A stretch of 64,000 nt of DNA, taken from NCBI GenBank assembly GCA_030271625.1, contig JARXKN010000001.1:558001-622000 (forward strand). The letters are read 5' to 3'. This document shows, in pieces, positions 26,524 through 35,262 of the stretch; position 1 is the first letter of the stretch, and each line of letters starts with the position of its first letter. Below the pieces are notes generated by a model that was given only the letters and a program-made list of their open reading frames with translations, was not told the origin of the DNA and searched no databases. This stretch comes from Patescibacteria group bacterium (GTDB taxonomy: Bacteria > Patescibacteriota > Saccharimonadia > Saccharimonadales > UBA4665). The position numbers and the translations under genes are program-made.

Positions 26524-29500
26524 GTGGCGGCTAATCCAGTTTTAACAGCGGCGGACTACGTCCATCTGCACAACCATACGCAATATAGCTTGCTGGATGG
26601 CCTGACTAAAGTACCAAAACTTATTGAATACGTAAAAAATGCCGGCATGCCAGCGGTGGCAATGACCGATCACGGTACGCTATCAGGCACAATTGAGTTT
26701 TACAAAGAAGCCCACGCTAACGGCATTAAGCCTATTATTGGTATGGAGGCTTATGTGGCCGCCCGGTCGCGCCATGATCGTGACGCCACCAAGGACAAGA
26801 CCTATTATCACCTGATAATCTTGGCTATGAATAACCAGGGCTATCAAAACTTGATGAAGCTCTCCACAATCGCCAATCTGGAAGGCGTCTACTATAAGCC
26901 GCGGGTTGATCATGAAATTCTTGAGAAATATAACGAAGGTCTGATTATCCTCAGCGGCTGTATTGGTGGTGAAGTCGGCGATAGCTTACGTAACGGCCAG
27001 TACGAGCAGGCCAAAGCCACCGCCGCCTGGTATCAGCAAGTCTTTGGCGATCGGTACTACTTAGAAGTTCAAGATCATGGCCATAAAGATCACCCTAGCC
27101 GTTGGGACGAGCAAGTCGGGGTTACCGAACAGACCCTCCAACTCGGTGGCGAACTTGACATCCCCTGTGTCGTTACCTGTGACGCCCATTACCTACGGCA
27201 CGTCGATCAGACGGCCCACGAAATTTTACTGTGTGTCCAAACCGGCGCCTTCCTCAGTGATGAAAAACGAATGAGCCTCAGTAACTTTGAATTGCATGTG
27301 ACCGAACCAGAAGCAATTATTGAACGCTGGGGCAGTGAGCACCCAGAAGTCATTACCAATAGTCGTGTGATTGCGGAGCGTTGTAACGTCGAAATTGAGC
27401 TCGGTAAAATCCTCATTCCTCAATTTCCGGTGCCGAAAGGCGAAACCGAAAAAACTTTCTTAGACCAACTAGTCTTCCGGGGCTTAGCCGAACGCTATCT
27501 TGGATTAGACCTTGCTGCAGCATCAGCTCTTACTATTGAGCAGGTAAAAGCCCAGCTCGACCCCGTGGTGCTGGAGCGGACGGAGTATGAGCTCCGGGTT
27601 ATCGACGGTATGGGCTTTAACGGCTACATGCTGATTGTTCAGGACTTCATTAATTGGGGTAAAAACCAAGGTATTATTTTTGGTCCAGGGCGTGGTTCGG
27701 CGGCCGGTTCGATTATTGCTTACACGCTGCACATTACCGATTTAGATCCGATTACCTATGGTCTGTTGTTCGAGCGGTTCTTAAACCCCGATCGTATCAG
27801 CATGCCTGATATCGATGTTGATATTCAAGATAACCGTCGCGACGAAGTAATTCAGTACTGTTCCCAAAAGTATGGCTCAGACCGCGTTTCTAACATTGTA
27901 ACCTTCGGTAAGATGGCGGCCCGTAACGCGGTGCGTGACGTCGCCCGGGTGTTGCAAGTACCGTATGCTGAAGCTGATCGACTGGCTAAGATGATTCCAG
28001 CGCCGGTGCAAGGACGACATATCCCCTTGGAAGTCAGTGTCGTCAAAGACGCCGATTTAAAGCGCGAGTACGAGTCCAGTGAAACCACCAAGCAAGTAAT
28101 CGATCTGGCAATTGCGCTGGAGGGCACAATTCGTAGCCACGGCGTGCACGCTTGTGGGGTGGTGATTGCCCCAGCCGAACTAGTGACCTACGTGCCGCTG
28201 GAAATGGCCCAAAAAGGCGTCGTTGCTACCCAGTACTCAATGGGGCATATTGAAGAGCTCGGGCTGCTGAAGATGGACTTTTTAGGGCTTAGTAACTTAA
28301 CGATTATTAAAAACGCCCTGCGTATCATTAAGCGCGTTCATACCGAAGACATCGATTTGGCGGCCATCCCGCTCGACGATCAAGCGACTTTTGAACTATT
28401 AGGCCGCGGCGACACCACCGGTGTCTTCCAATTTGAATCCGCCGGCATGAAACGCTATTTGCGTGAGCTGAAGCCGACCGAGTTTAACGATGTGATTGCT
28501 ATGGGTGCCCTGTATCGCCCCGGCCCCTTATCGGCTGGTCTGACCGATAGCTTTATCAAGCGCAAAAATGGTCTAGAGAAGGTAGAATACGCCCACCCGC
28601 TGATGGAATCAGCCCTAGGGACTACCTTTGGTGTCCTAGTGTATCAGGAGCAGGTGATGCAGATCTCGCGTGACGTCTGTGGCTTTACTGGTGGTGAAGC
28701 CGATACCCTGCGTAAGGCGATTGGTAAAAAGAAGCTTGATGTGATGCAGAAGATGCAAATTAAGTTCATTGATGGCGCCGTGGCTAACGGTGTGCCTAAA
28801 CCGGTGATTGAGAAATTTTGGAAGGACTTGCTCGGCTTTGCTGATTACTGTTTTAATAAGTCACACTCCGCTTGCTACGGTTTGATTTCTTACCAGACGG
28901 CCTTTCTAAAGGCGCACTATCCAGCGGCCTTTATGGCGGCGATTATGACCAGTGATTACGACGATACCGATCGCTTGGCAATTGAAATTGCCGAGTGTAA
29001 GCACATGGGTATTACCGTTATGTCACCCGATGTTAATGAATCATTTTTGGAGTTTGCGGTAGTGCCGGGTACCAAGCAGATTCGCTTCGGTATGGCGGCC
29101 ATTAAAAACGTTGGTACCGGAGCCGTCGAAGAGATTCTGCGCGCCCGCGACGAGAGCCAGTTTACCGGCATTGAAGATTTCCTGACACGCGTTAATGGTC
29201 GGGCCGTCAACCGCAAGGCCATGGAAAGCCTTATCAAGTCTGGTGCCTTTGACCGCTACGGTGAACGAACGACCTTGTTGCATAATCTGGATGTCTTACA
29301 GGCCTTTGGTAGCCGCGTCCAAAAACAAGCTAGTAGTGGCCAGACTGACATCTTTGGAAATAGTATTGATGACAGTGGTGTTAGCGAGATGCCCAAACTG
29401 GATTTGCAGCCACCAACTACCGTTATCGATAAGCGCGATCAGCTAGTTTGGGAACGGGAACTACTCGGACTGTATTTAAGCCAGCATCCGCTTGATGCCT

Positions 29501-30168
29501 TCGGCACTTTCTTGAGCGAGCAATGTGTGCCAGTCGCCAGCCTTAAACCCGAGCACGAAGGTAAGAATGTTAGTATTGGTGGCGCCATTACTGACGTCCG
29601 TGAAATTACCACTAAAAATGGCCAAAAAATGGCCTTTATAAAACTAGAAGATCAGTCAGGCGAAATTGAGGTTATCCTATTCCCGAACGCCTTTCAACAG
29701 ACACTGGGGCTATGGGAGCGCGACCGGATTGTGCTAATTCGCGGTAAGGTCAATGCCAAGGACCGAGAAGGTAATATAGGTACCGATGTAAAAGTTATGG
29801 TTGATGATGCCCGCGAAATAACCACTCAGCAGGCCACGGCCTATCAAGCGACTGGGCGCAAACCAAAGACGCCGAAAGCACCAAAAATTAAAGTGGGATC
29901 AATGATTGGGCCTGGGGCTAAGGCAGTGAGTGAAGTTACACCCCCGGAACGAATCTATATCCGCGTCGCCAGTACCAAAGATCAGGCACTGCTCACCACC
30001 CTCAAACAGACCCTCGACAATTACCGAGGCTCAACGGAAGTTGTTTTAGTGCTCGGCAACGAGATAAATCGTCAAGCTATTAAACTGCCAGCCGGCCTGG
30101 ACCGCGACAGCGAGGGCCTGTTTAAGCTCCGAGACCTGGTTGGCGCTGATAATCTTAAAATTCAGTAG
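26524..30168 (+). CDS. dnaE: DNA polymerase III subunit alpha
   Basis: This 1214-residue replicative polymerase begins with a PHP domain (HLHNHTQYSLLDG, TDHGTLSG). The polymerase active site is MPDIDVDIQD with D429 and D431; GPGRGSAAGS and the later KSHSACYGLISYQTAFLKAHYP are conserved. An HhH region and an OB fold (SIGGAITDVREI, LEDQSGEIEVILFP) complete it. It is DnaE-type, not PolC-type, and has no proofreading exonuclease domain. Start is GTG with AAAGGG 5 nt upstream. Its stop directly abuts the stop of the convergent CAP gene. Confidence 0.97.
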   Translation: MAANPVLTAADYVHLHNHTQYSLLDGLTKVPKLIEYVKNAGMPAVAMTDHGTLSGTIEFYKEAHANGIKPIIGMEAYVAARSRHDRDATKDKTYYHLIILAMNNQGYQNLMKLSTIANLEGVYYKPRVDHEILEKYNEGLIILSGCIGGEVGDSLRNGQYEQAKATAAWYQQVFGDRYYLEVQDHGHKDHPSRWDEQVGVTEQTLQLGGELDIPCVVTCDAHYLRHVDQTAHEILLCVQTGAFLSDEKRMSLSNFELHVTEPEAIIERWGSEHPEVITNSRVIAERCNVEIELGKILIPQFPVPKGETEKTFLDQLVFRGLAERYLGLDLAAASALTIEQVKAQLDPVVLERTEYELRVIDGMGFNGYMLIVQDFINWGKNQGIIFGPGRGSAAGSIIAYTLHITDLDPITYGLLFERFLNPDRISMPDIDVDIQDNRRDEVIQYCSQKYGSDRVSNIVTFGKMAARNAVRDVARVLQVPYAEADRLAKMIPAPVQGRHIPLEVSVVKDADLKREYESSETTKQVIDLAIALEGTIRSHGVHACGVVIAPAELVTYVPLEMAQKGVVATQYSMGHIEELGLLKMDFLGLSNLTIIKNALRIIKRVHTEDIDLAAIPLDDQATFELLGRGDTTGVFQFESAGMKRYLRELKPTEFNDVIAMGALYRPGPLSAGLTDSFIKRKNGLEKVEYAHPLMESALGTTFGVLVYQEQVMQISRDVCGFTGGEADTLRKAIGKKKLDVMQKMQIKFIDGAVANGVPKPVIEKFWKDLLGFADYCFNKSHSACYGLISYQTAFLKAHYPAAFMAAIMTSDYDDTDRLAIEIAECKHMGITVMSPDVNESFLEFAVVPGTKQIRFGMAAIKNVGTGAVEEILRARDESQFTGIEDFLTRVNGRAVNRKAMESLIKSGAFDRYGERTTLLHNLDVLQAFGSRVQKQASSGQTDIFGNSIDDSGVSEMPKLDLQPPTTVIDKRDQLVWERELLGLYLSQHPLDAFGTFLSEQCVPVASLKPEHEGKNVSIGGAITDVREITTKNGQKMAFIKLEDQSGEIEVILFPNAFQQTLGLWERDRIVLIRGKVNAKDREGNIGTDVKVMVDDAREITTQQATAYQATGRKPKTPKAPKIKVGSMIGPGAKAVSEVTPPERIYIRVASTKDQALLTTLKQTLDNYRGSTEVVLVLGNEINRQAIKLPAGLDRDSEGLFKLRDLVGADNLKIQ

Positions 30169-31092
30169 CTAGCGGATTAAGCCGCTGGTGCGAGTAACCA
30201 CAAAACCAATCGTGGCAATGGTAACAATTACGAAATCTACTTTAGGATGGCGAGCAACAAAAACCTCGCCGTTAACTAAGAGGCGGCGCAAGTACAGCCC
30301 GTGGCGAATGACAAACACCAACAGGGCGCTGCTGGCAATCATGGTCACTGCAAAGGTTGTCCAAGTCGGCTGGCCATTGGTAAGCAGCTGTAAGCGCGAC
30401 ACCAGCTGAGTTGCCGGCTCTCGTTGCTGATTGTTACTGGCGCTGGCTCCAGCCACGCTAGCTGCAGTCGGTGGTACGGTGAAGCGAATTGTCGCAACGC
30501 TGGTCGAAGGCTTGCCATATTCAGCCACGACAATGGTTTGCTCGCCCTTACCTTGATAATTGGGAGTGGTAACCACACCGAAGCCCACCTGTTGGTAGCC
30601 GGCGTTCAGTACGTTGGCCCGGTGAGTCGGGCTGTTCATCCAACCGTTGACGGCCGCTTGCGCGTCAGCAAAGCCATAGGCTAAGTTCTCGCCCGCTAAC
30701 TCGTAATTATAGCCAGCAGCCGTGATAAAGGCCCAGGGAGCTTTACCGTCGGGCGTATCGTGCGCCCAATAGTTGCGGGCCGCCATATCTTCGGCTTTAG
30801 CCTGGGCTGCAGCCGTTAACTGGGGGTCAATTGTCAGATCGGCTTCGTGAGCTTGGGCGCGTTGGGTGTTCGTGTCCGATAATAATGTTGTAGAGCTGTA
30901 ATCGGTGGCATCGCCCAGGACCCCATGATTGGCCCATAAACTGTTTACGGTAATACCAAGTGCTACCACCAAAAGCATCGGTAGATACGGCCAATACGAC
31001 TGTACGTACTGTTTACTTTTACGGTGATGAGCGGCCTGGCGCTTTTTATGATGCGACGGTGCCTTAGGTTTTGGTTTAGTAGAGATGGCCAT
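30169..31092 (-). CDS. CAP/SCP-domain membrane protein
   Basis: This 307-residue protein has a lysine/histidine-rich N-terminus, a membrane segment (about 33-53), a CAP domain of about 130 residues (about 72-205) and two more hydrophobic segments near the C-terminus (about 240-262 and 283-302). CAP motifs are seen: HDTPDGKAPWAF, GENLAYG, WMNSPTHRANVLN and VGFGVV. The CAP domain probably faces outside; bacterial CAP proteins of this kind are secreted and of uncertain function. TGG-TATAAT (minus strand, 31123-31131) lies 30 nt upstream, but no ribosome-binding site is obvious. Confidence 0.87.
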   Translation of the reverse strand: MAISTKPKPKAPSHHKKRQAAHHRKSKQYVQSYWPYLPMLLVVALGITVNSLWANHGVLGDATDYSSTTLLSDTNTQRAQAHEADLTIDPQLTAAAQAKAEDMAARNYWAHDTPDGKAPWAFITAAGYNYELAGENLAYGFADAQAAVNGWMNSPTHRANVLNAGYQQVGFGVVTTPNYQGKGEQTIVVAEYGKPSTSVATIRFTVPPTAASVAGASASNNQQREPATQLVSRLQLLTNGQPTWTTFAVTMIASSALLVFVIRHGLYLRRLLVNGEVFVARHPKVDFVIVTIATIGFVVTRTSGLIR

Positions 31093-31122
31093 GGTTTTTG
31101 TTTTTAGGTGTTTAGTAAGCTG

Positions 31123-31131
31123 ATTATACCA
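31123..31131 (-). promoter_or_regulatory. Extended -10 promoter (TGGTATAAT) of the CAP gene
   Basis: On the minus strand TGG-TATAAT lies in the 44-nt gap after the RNA methyltransferase gene, 30 nt before the ATG at 31092. Confidence 0.5.
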
Positions 31132-31136
31132 TACTG

Positions 31137-31637
31137 CTACTGCTTATCAACAAAGCGCCAATGGTACATGGCCATAGCTGCGGCTTGAACGACATTGAAC
31201 GATTCTTTTCGGCCAAACATCGGAATAACCACCGCGCCGTCACAGACTGCCAGCACCTCTGGCTCAACCCCTTCGACTTCGCGGCCGACAATTAAGGCCA
31301 GCTTCTCCGGCAAAACGAGCTCTGGCAGGGGTAGGGCGGCGGCTGTTTGTTCCAGCGCTAAAACCGTAAAGCCCTCAGCTTTTAGTTGACTAATGGCATC
31401 AGTAATTGACTCTTGGCGTTGCCAAATCGGCTGCGATTCAGCATCTAAAGCAGTTTTGTGTATCTGATTATGGATTTTGTGCGCCAAATGTGGCAGCCGA
31501 TTATCAGCGGCTAGCAGTGGGTACGGTGTATAGCCAGTGAGGATAATTTGAACACCCAGCCCTTCGGCGGTTCGCAGCAAGGAACCGACATTGTGAGCGC
31601 TTCGTAAATTATGGGCCACGATTACCAGCTGTTTCAT
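31137..31637 (-). CDS. TrmH/SpoU-family RNA 2'-O-methyltransferase
   Basis: This 166-residue SPOUT enzyme transfers a methyl group from S-adenosylmethionine to a ribose in tRNA or rRNA. The three family motifs are present: NLRSAHNVGSLLRTAEG, LIVGREVEGVEPEVL and IPMFGRKESFNVVQAAAMAMY (the knot). It is shorter than TrmH or RlmB and lacks an extra RNA-binding domain, so the target cannot be named. A TGT-TACAAT promoter with 6-nt leaderless spacing precedes it. It is divergent from the PilB-like gene. Confidence 0.9.
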   Translation of the reverse strand: MKQLVIVAHNLRSAHNVGSLLRTAEGLGVQIILTGYTPYPLLAADNRLPHLAHKIHNQIHKTALDAESQPIWQRQESITDAISQLKAEGFTVLALEQTAAALPLPELVLPEKLALIVGREVEGVEPEVLAVCDGAVVIPMFGRKESFNVVQAAAMAMYHWRFVDKQ

Positions 31638-31643
31638 CCGCCA

Positions 31644-31652
31644 ATTGTAACA
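31644..31652 (-). promoter_or_regulatory. Extended -10 promoter (TGTTACAAT) of the RNA methyltransferase, leaderless spacing
   Basis: On the minus strand TGT-TACAAT is followed by 6 nt (TGGCGG) and the ATG at 31637. It forms a divergent promoter pair with 31694. Confidence 0.6.
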
Positions 31653-31693
31653 ATAAAAGTCTCGCAGTCCTTCTTATTTATAGTCCTAAGCTT

Positions 31694-31699
31694 TATACT
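31694..31699 (+). promoter_or_regulatory. -10 box (TATACT) of the PilB-like gene, leaderless spacing
   Basis: TATACT ends 8 nt before the ATG at 31708. The -35 position reads TTCTTA (31671-31676). There is no ribosome-binding site. Confidence 0.55.
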
Positions 31700-31707
31700 T
31701 ATGCTTA

Positions 31708-33315
31708 ATGAGCCAAGACGCCCGCCTCGACGAAGAACAAGCAACTGCCCGCCGGGCCCGCGTTATTGGCATGAACTTTATTGACACCAGTCAGATTCAA
31801 AACAAAGTGCTTTACAAAGATATTCTGACTATCCCGGAGCTGCAACAGTCACGCATTATTCCATTGCAAGCCGATGAACATAACATTATGTTTGGTGTCA
31901 CCACCACCACGTCGCAGCAAACTATGACGGCCATTCGGACTAGATTCCAAGATCAGCGGATTGCTTTTGCAATTATCTCTGACACTGGCTACAGCGATTA
32001 TATGCGGCTGTATGATCCACCGGCTCAGGTCATCTATCAGGACATTAAGCTCAATCAAGCCGACAATGAGACGTTGGTGGAGCAGATTTCATCACTGCTG
32101 CAGCAGGTGCGAGCTGATGACATGCTGGCCTATCTGGTTGAACAAGCCCACCGCCTTAACGCTTCTGATATTCATATCGAAACCCAAACGAACGATGTAC
32201 GTATCCGGTTTCGGATTGACGGCGTGCTGCACCCCATAGCGACCCTCTTTTTAGATAAATACCGGGTATTGATTAGCGCCATAGCTAGCGCCGGCAATGT
32301 TTCAACTTCGGCCGACGAAGCCCAACAAGGTCACATTGCACAAAAGGCGACCATGGCCGATGGCACCCGGGTCGATGTTAACGTTCGCTTAGAGACGGTG
32401 CCAACCATAAATGGTATGGATGTGGTGATGCGACTGTTTAATATGAACGCCGATATGTACACGCTTGACCGGCTTGGCCTCAGCGGTAAGGAGCGGGCCA
32501 CGGTCGACGAGATTATCGCTAAGCCTAGTGGTTTAGTGATGATTGTTGGGCCGACTGGCTCCGGTAAAACGACCACGCTGTACTCGATGCTCAATACGCT
32601 CAATGTCGATACGCGAAAAATAATTACCATTGAAGACCCGGTCGAGTACCAGTTTCCCGGCATCACCCAGATCTCTATCTCTACCAAGCCAGGGGCCGAG
32701 CAAACTGATTTTGCCGAGAAACTGCGAGCGGTGCTACGATTAGATCCCGATGTCGTGATGGTGGGCGAGATTCGCGACATGGATACTGCCAAGACAGCTT
32801 TACAGTCCGCCTTAACCGGGCACTTAGTCTTGACTACCTTTCACGCCAGTTCCGCTGCCGCTGCTCTAACCAGGCTTGGTGACATCATTGGCCAAAACCC
32901 ACTCTTTGTCTCAGCCATCCGCCTAGTAATGGCGCAGCGCTTAATTCGCAAACTAGACGAATCGTTAAAGCAGGCCTACAGCCCGAGCGAGGCAGAATTA
33001 CAAACTATTAACGCCGTGCTGGATACGCTACCGCCCGACACGCCGCGTCCAAATCTCGATGGCCTCCAGCTCTTTAAACCGGGTAGCTCCCCTGAAAATC
33101 CCTATGGCTATACTGGTCAGATTGCCATTCGTGAACAATTCACCATGACAGACAAGTTACGAGCTTTATTGGAGAAACCAGAAACGGCCTTGTCAGCTCA
33201 GACTATCGAAGCTGCGGCCGCCGCCAGCGGTATGCATACCATGCTCCAAGATGGCATGCTGAAAGTAGTAAGTGGTGAAACTACCCTCGAGGAACTATTC
33301 CGTGTCGTCGGATAA
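31708..33315 (+). CDS. PilB/GspE-type secretion ATPase, cysteine-free
   Basis: This 535-residue ATPase of the type II secretion/type IV pilus family would power pilus assembly. It has an N-terminal MshEN-like region, then RLNASDIHIE, Walker A GPTGSGKTTT (from G281), the Asp box ITIEDPVEYQ, Walker B DPDVVMVGEIRD and the His box TTFHAS. The usual tetracysteine zinc motif after QRLIRKL is missing, and I find no cysteine at all in the protein. No pilC, pilD or pilin gene is adjacent, though CPR bacteria usually keep such genes elsewhere. It is divergent from the methyltransferase. Confidence 0.92.
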   Translation: MSQDARLDEEQATARRARVIGMNFIDTSQIQNKVLYKDILTIPELQQSRIIPLQADEHNIMFGVTTTTSQQTMTAIRTRFQDQRIAFAIISDTGYSDYMRLYDPPAQVIYQDIKLNQADNETLVEQISSLLQQVRADDMLAYLVEQAHRLNASDIHIETQTNDVRIRFRIDGVLHPIATLFLDKYRVLISAIASAGNVSTSADEAQQGHIAQKATMADGTRVDVNVRLETVPTINGMDVVMRLFNMNADMYTLDRLGLSGKERATVDEIIAKPSGLVMIVGPTGSGKTTTLYSMLNTLNVDTRKIITIEDPVEYQFPGITQISISTKPGAEQTDFAEKLRAVLRLDPDVVMVGEIRDMDTAKTALQSALTGHLVLTTFHASSAAAALTRLGDIIGQNPLFVSAIRLVMAQRLIRKLDESLKQAYSPSEAELQTINAVLDTLPPDTPRPNLDGLQLFKPGSSPENPYGYTGQIAIREQFTMTDKLRALLEKPETALSAQTIEAAAAASGMHTMLQDGMLKVVSGETTLEELFRVVG

Positions 33316-33317
33316 AA

Positions 33318-33326
33318 TGTTATAAT
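33318..33326 (+). promoter_or_regulatory. Extended -10 promoter (TGTTATAAT) of the WhiB-like gene, leaderless spacing
   Basis: TGT-TATAAT, a perfect hexamer, ends 7 nt before the ATG at 33334. It lies in the 18-nt gap after the PilB-like gene. No ribosome-binding site is present. Confidence 0.65.
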
Positions 33327-33333
33327 ACTGTTA

Positions 33334-33756
33334 ATGAGTCCAGAACATAATGCTTCATTTGCGATTACCCAACCACTTACTGAGTTGCGACTAGTCGAGT
33401 CACAACCCCCCAGGCTCCGGACCATCCTCTCGCCAGCTGAGCAAAGGCGGCAAGAAGCAACAGAAACCCGCAGTCTGATAGATGCCGAATTAGCCAGTAT
33501 CGAATTAGGTTCCAATGGGGAGCGCTGCGTCGGAAAAGACAGTTACTATTTTATTGAAGATGAAGACGACAAGCGCTTGCAGCTACGAAAAGAACAGGTG
33601 GCTAAAGCGATTTGCGCCGGCTGTCCGGTTGTAAACTCTTGCTTAGAGGAATCATTAGTTGATTACGAAATTCGGGGAACTTGGGGCGGAGTAACCGAGA
33701 GAGAACGGCAGCGCCTGATGCTTCACAGTTCTTCATTTAGTATAAATAGCAAATAA
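33334..33756 (+). CDS. WhiB-like (Wbl) iron-sulfur regulatory protein
   Basis: This 140-residue protein has the Wbl layout: C65, then C94-A-G-C97-P-V and C103 (C-x28-C-x2-C-x5-C) for a [4Fe-4S] cluster, followed by the beta-turn GTWGG (115-119) and TERERQRL. In Actinobacteria these proteins bind the sigma factor region 4 of RNA polymerase and respond to redox or NO; some act in stress or antibiotic response. The N-terminal 60 residues have no counterpart that I know. A short basic C-terminal DNA-binding tail (as in WhiB7) is not evident. It is expressed from its own leaderless promoter. Confidence 0.85.
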   Translation: MSPEHNASFAITQPLTELRLVESQPPRLRTILSPAEQRRQEATETRSLIDAELASIELGSNGERCVGKDSYYFIEDEDDKRLQLRKEQVAKAICAGCPVVNSCLEESLVDYEIRGTWGGVTERERQRLMLHSSSFSINSK

Positions 33757-33762
33757 AGGGGC

Positions 33763-33791
33763 TTGCAACAGATACGGCCATGTTGTATACT
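33763..33791 (+). promoter_or_regulatory. Promoter of rplS
   Basis: TTGCAA (33763-33768), 17-nt spacer, TATACT (33786-33791). The ATG at 33801 follows after 9 nt, so the mRNA is leaderless or nearly so. The ATG at 33780 lies inside the spacer and is rejected. Confidence 0.75.
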
Positions 33792-33800
33792 CGTTCAGAT

Positions 33801-34232
33801 ATGCAAAGTGTGATTCAAAAAATCGAAGCTAAATACTTAAAGCCAGCCGTCGTCGACGTCCGCAGTGGTGACACCGTTAAGGTACACCAGAAGATTCGCG
33901 AAGGTAACAAAGAGCGGGTTCAGATCTTTCAGGGTCTTGTAATTCGTACCGGCAACAAAGGCGGTCATATGAACCGTATTACGGTGCGCCGGATTGCTAG
34001 CGGCATTGGTGTCGAAAAGAGCTTCTTACTACACAGCCCGCTGGTTGTTCAGGTAGAAGTTACCAAGCGTTCTAAGGTCCGCCGTAACTACTTGACCTAC
34101 ATGCGAGCTCGAACTGGTAAAGCTGCTCGTTTAACTGGTCTCGACTTTGACCGTCGTGCCGTTAACACCCTGCCAGCTGTCGAAGCTGAAGTGGCCGCTG
34201 TTGACGCCGAAGTTGCTGAAGCTAGCACTTAA
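33801..34232 (+). CDS. rplS: 50S ribosomal protein bL19
   Basis: This 143-residue protein sits at the 30S-50S interface. It has the conserved DVRSGDTVKVHQKI, ERVQIFQGLVI and SFLLHSPLV-type segments and KVRRNYLTYMRARTGKAARL. The core is of usual length (about 115), with an Ala/Glu/Val-rich extension at the C-terminus. The start at 33801 gives the expected N-terminus (MQSVIQKIEAKYLKP) and agrees with the promoter. An intrinsic terminator follows at 34253. Confidence 0.96.
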   Translation: MQSVIQKIEAKYLKPAVVDVRSGDTVKVHQKIREGNKERVQIFQGLVIRTGNKGGHMNRITVRRIASGIGVEKSFLLHSPLVVQVEVTKRSKVRRNYLTYMRARTGKAARLTGLDFDRRAVNTLPAVEAEVAAVDAEVAEAST

Positions 34233-34252
34233 TTAGTATTTACTATCTTGCC

Positions 34253-34280
34253 TAAAAACTCCCTCGATAGGGAGTTTTTA
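34253..34280 (+). terminator. Intrinsic terminator of rplS
   Basis: An 11-bp perfect stem (TAAAAACTCCC at 34253-34263 with GGGAGTTTTTA at 34270-34280) encloses a 6-nt loop, and the 3' arm supplies a T5 run. It ends just before the rnhB promoter. Confidence 0.85.
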
Positions 34281-34282
34281 GC

Positions 34283-34291
34283 TGTTACACT
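34283..34291 (+). promoter_or_regulatory. Extended -10 promoter (TGTTACACT) of rnhB, leaderless spacing
   Basis: TGT-TACACT ends 6 nt before the ATG at 34298 and begins 3 nt after the rplS terminator. Confidence 0.6.
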
Positions 34292-34297
34292 AGGTAG

Positions 34298-34912
34298 ATG
34301 ATTATTGTTGGGATTGATGAAGTCGGTCGTGGTTGTTGGGCCGGTCCGTTAGTAGCTGGGGCGGTTATATTAGGTAAGCCAATTCCTGGTTTAGCAGACT
34401 CTAAAGTTTTATCAGCTAAGCGACGCCAAGCTTTAGCCAAGCAAATCGAAGCTGAGGCCGTAGCCTATGGCTTAGGCTGGGTAGCACCGGCCTTTATTGA
34501 CATGTATGGTCTCACCTTAAGCGTACAGCGGGCCATGCAGCAAGCCTTAGCGGCTATTAACGTGCCCTACGACTCAGTTATTATCGACGGCAATTATAAC
34601 TATCTGCCCAATGAGGCCAAAGCTAAGTTTTTGATCAAGGCTGATGCTACGGTTGCGGCCGTCAGTGCTGCTAGTATTCTGGCCAAAGTAGCTCGTGACC
34701 AGTTCATGGTCATGGCTAGCAAAGGCTTTCCTGACTATGGCTTTGAAAAGCATGTTGGTTACGGCACAGCCCAGCACTTAGCAGCGCTGCAGCAATCTGG
34801 CGTGAGTGAACTGCACCGTAAATCATTTAAACCAGTGCGGGCTTTGCTGAAACTTGCAACCGAAGAGCATACTCTAGCTACCAAGCAGATGGGTAATCAT
34901 GTCGCCAACTGA
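34298..34912 (+). CDS. rnhB: Ribonuclease HII
   Basis: This 204-residue enzyme removes RNA from RNA/DNA hybrids and excises single ribonucleotides. The N-terminal GIDEVGRGCWAGPLVAGAV holds the first Asp-Glu pair; the other acidic residues are in LADSKVLS, VIIDGNY and IKADATVAAVSAASILAKV. It is complete. Its 3' end overlaps yraN by 14 nt. The rplS-rnhB-yraN order is conserved in many bacteria. Confidence 0.96.
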   Translation: MIIVGIDEVGRGCWAGPLVAGAVILGKPIPGLADSKVLSAKRRQALAKQIEAEAVAYGLGWVAPAFIDMYGLTLSVQRAMQQALAAINVPYDSVIIDGNYNYLPNEAKAKFLIKADATVAAVSAASILAKVARDQFMVMASKGFPDYGFEKHVGYGTAQHLAALQQSGVSELHRKSFKPVRALLKLATEEHTLATKQMGNHVAN

Positions 34913-35243
34913 AATCGGTAAGAAGGCAGAGATTGCCGCCAGCGCCTATCTGGAGATGCGGGGGTTTTTAATATTAGAACGGAACTTTCGCCGCCCGCGC
35001 TGCGAAATTGATATTATTGCTCAAAAAGATAACGCCGTTCATTTTGTGGAAGTAAAGTATCGACGTACTGACGATCAAGGTAGTGGCTTTGACGCCATCA
35101 CCAGTGCTAAGTTACGGCAAATGGCGCGTGGTGCCCATATTTGGATAGACGAGACTAAGTGGCACGGCGAGTATGTGTTATCGGCTATCGAGGTGTCCGG
35201 TCCAACCTTTGCCATCATGGGCTTCATAGAAAACGCCTTCTAA
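34899..35243 (+). CDS. yraN: YraN family endonuclease-like protein (UPF0102)
   Basis: This 114-residue protein has the PD-(D/E)xK nuclease-like core of UPF0102: GKKAEIAASAYL, then RPRCEIDIIAQKD and VHFVEVKYRR, which contain the E, D and ExK residues. Its role is not established; the family is found next to rnhB in many genomes and is thought to act on nucleic acids. The gene starts inside rnhB, so translation is coupled. Confidence 0.92.
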   Translation: MSPTEIGKKAEIAASAYLEMRGFLILERNFRRPRCEIDIIAQKDNAVHFVEVKYRRTDDQGSGFDAITSAKLRQMARGAHIWIDETKWHGEYVLSAIEVSGPTFAIMGFIENAF

Positions 35244-35262
35244 AGCACGACTAACATAAACA

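Noticed and set aside
33780-33800. An upstream ATG for rplS
   Set aside because: It lies within the promoter spacer (TTGCAA-N17-TATACT) and would add residues absent from bL19.
34253-34280. A third CIRCE-like element after rplS
   Set aside because: The repeat (TAAAAACTCCC/GGGAGTTTTTA) does not match the TTAGCACTC arms and has the T run of a simple terminator.
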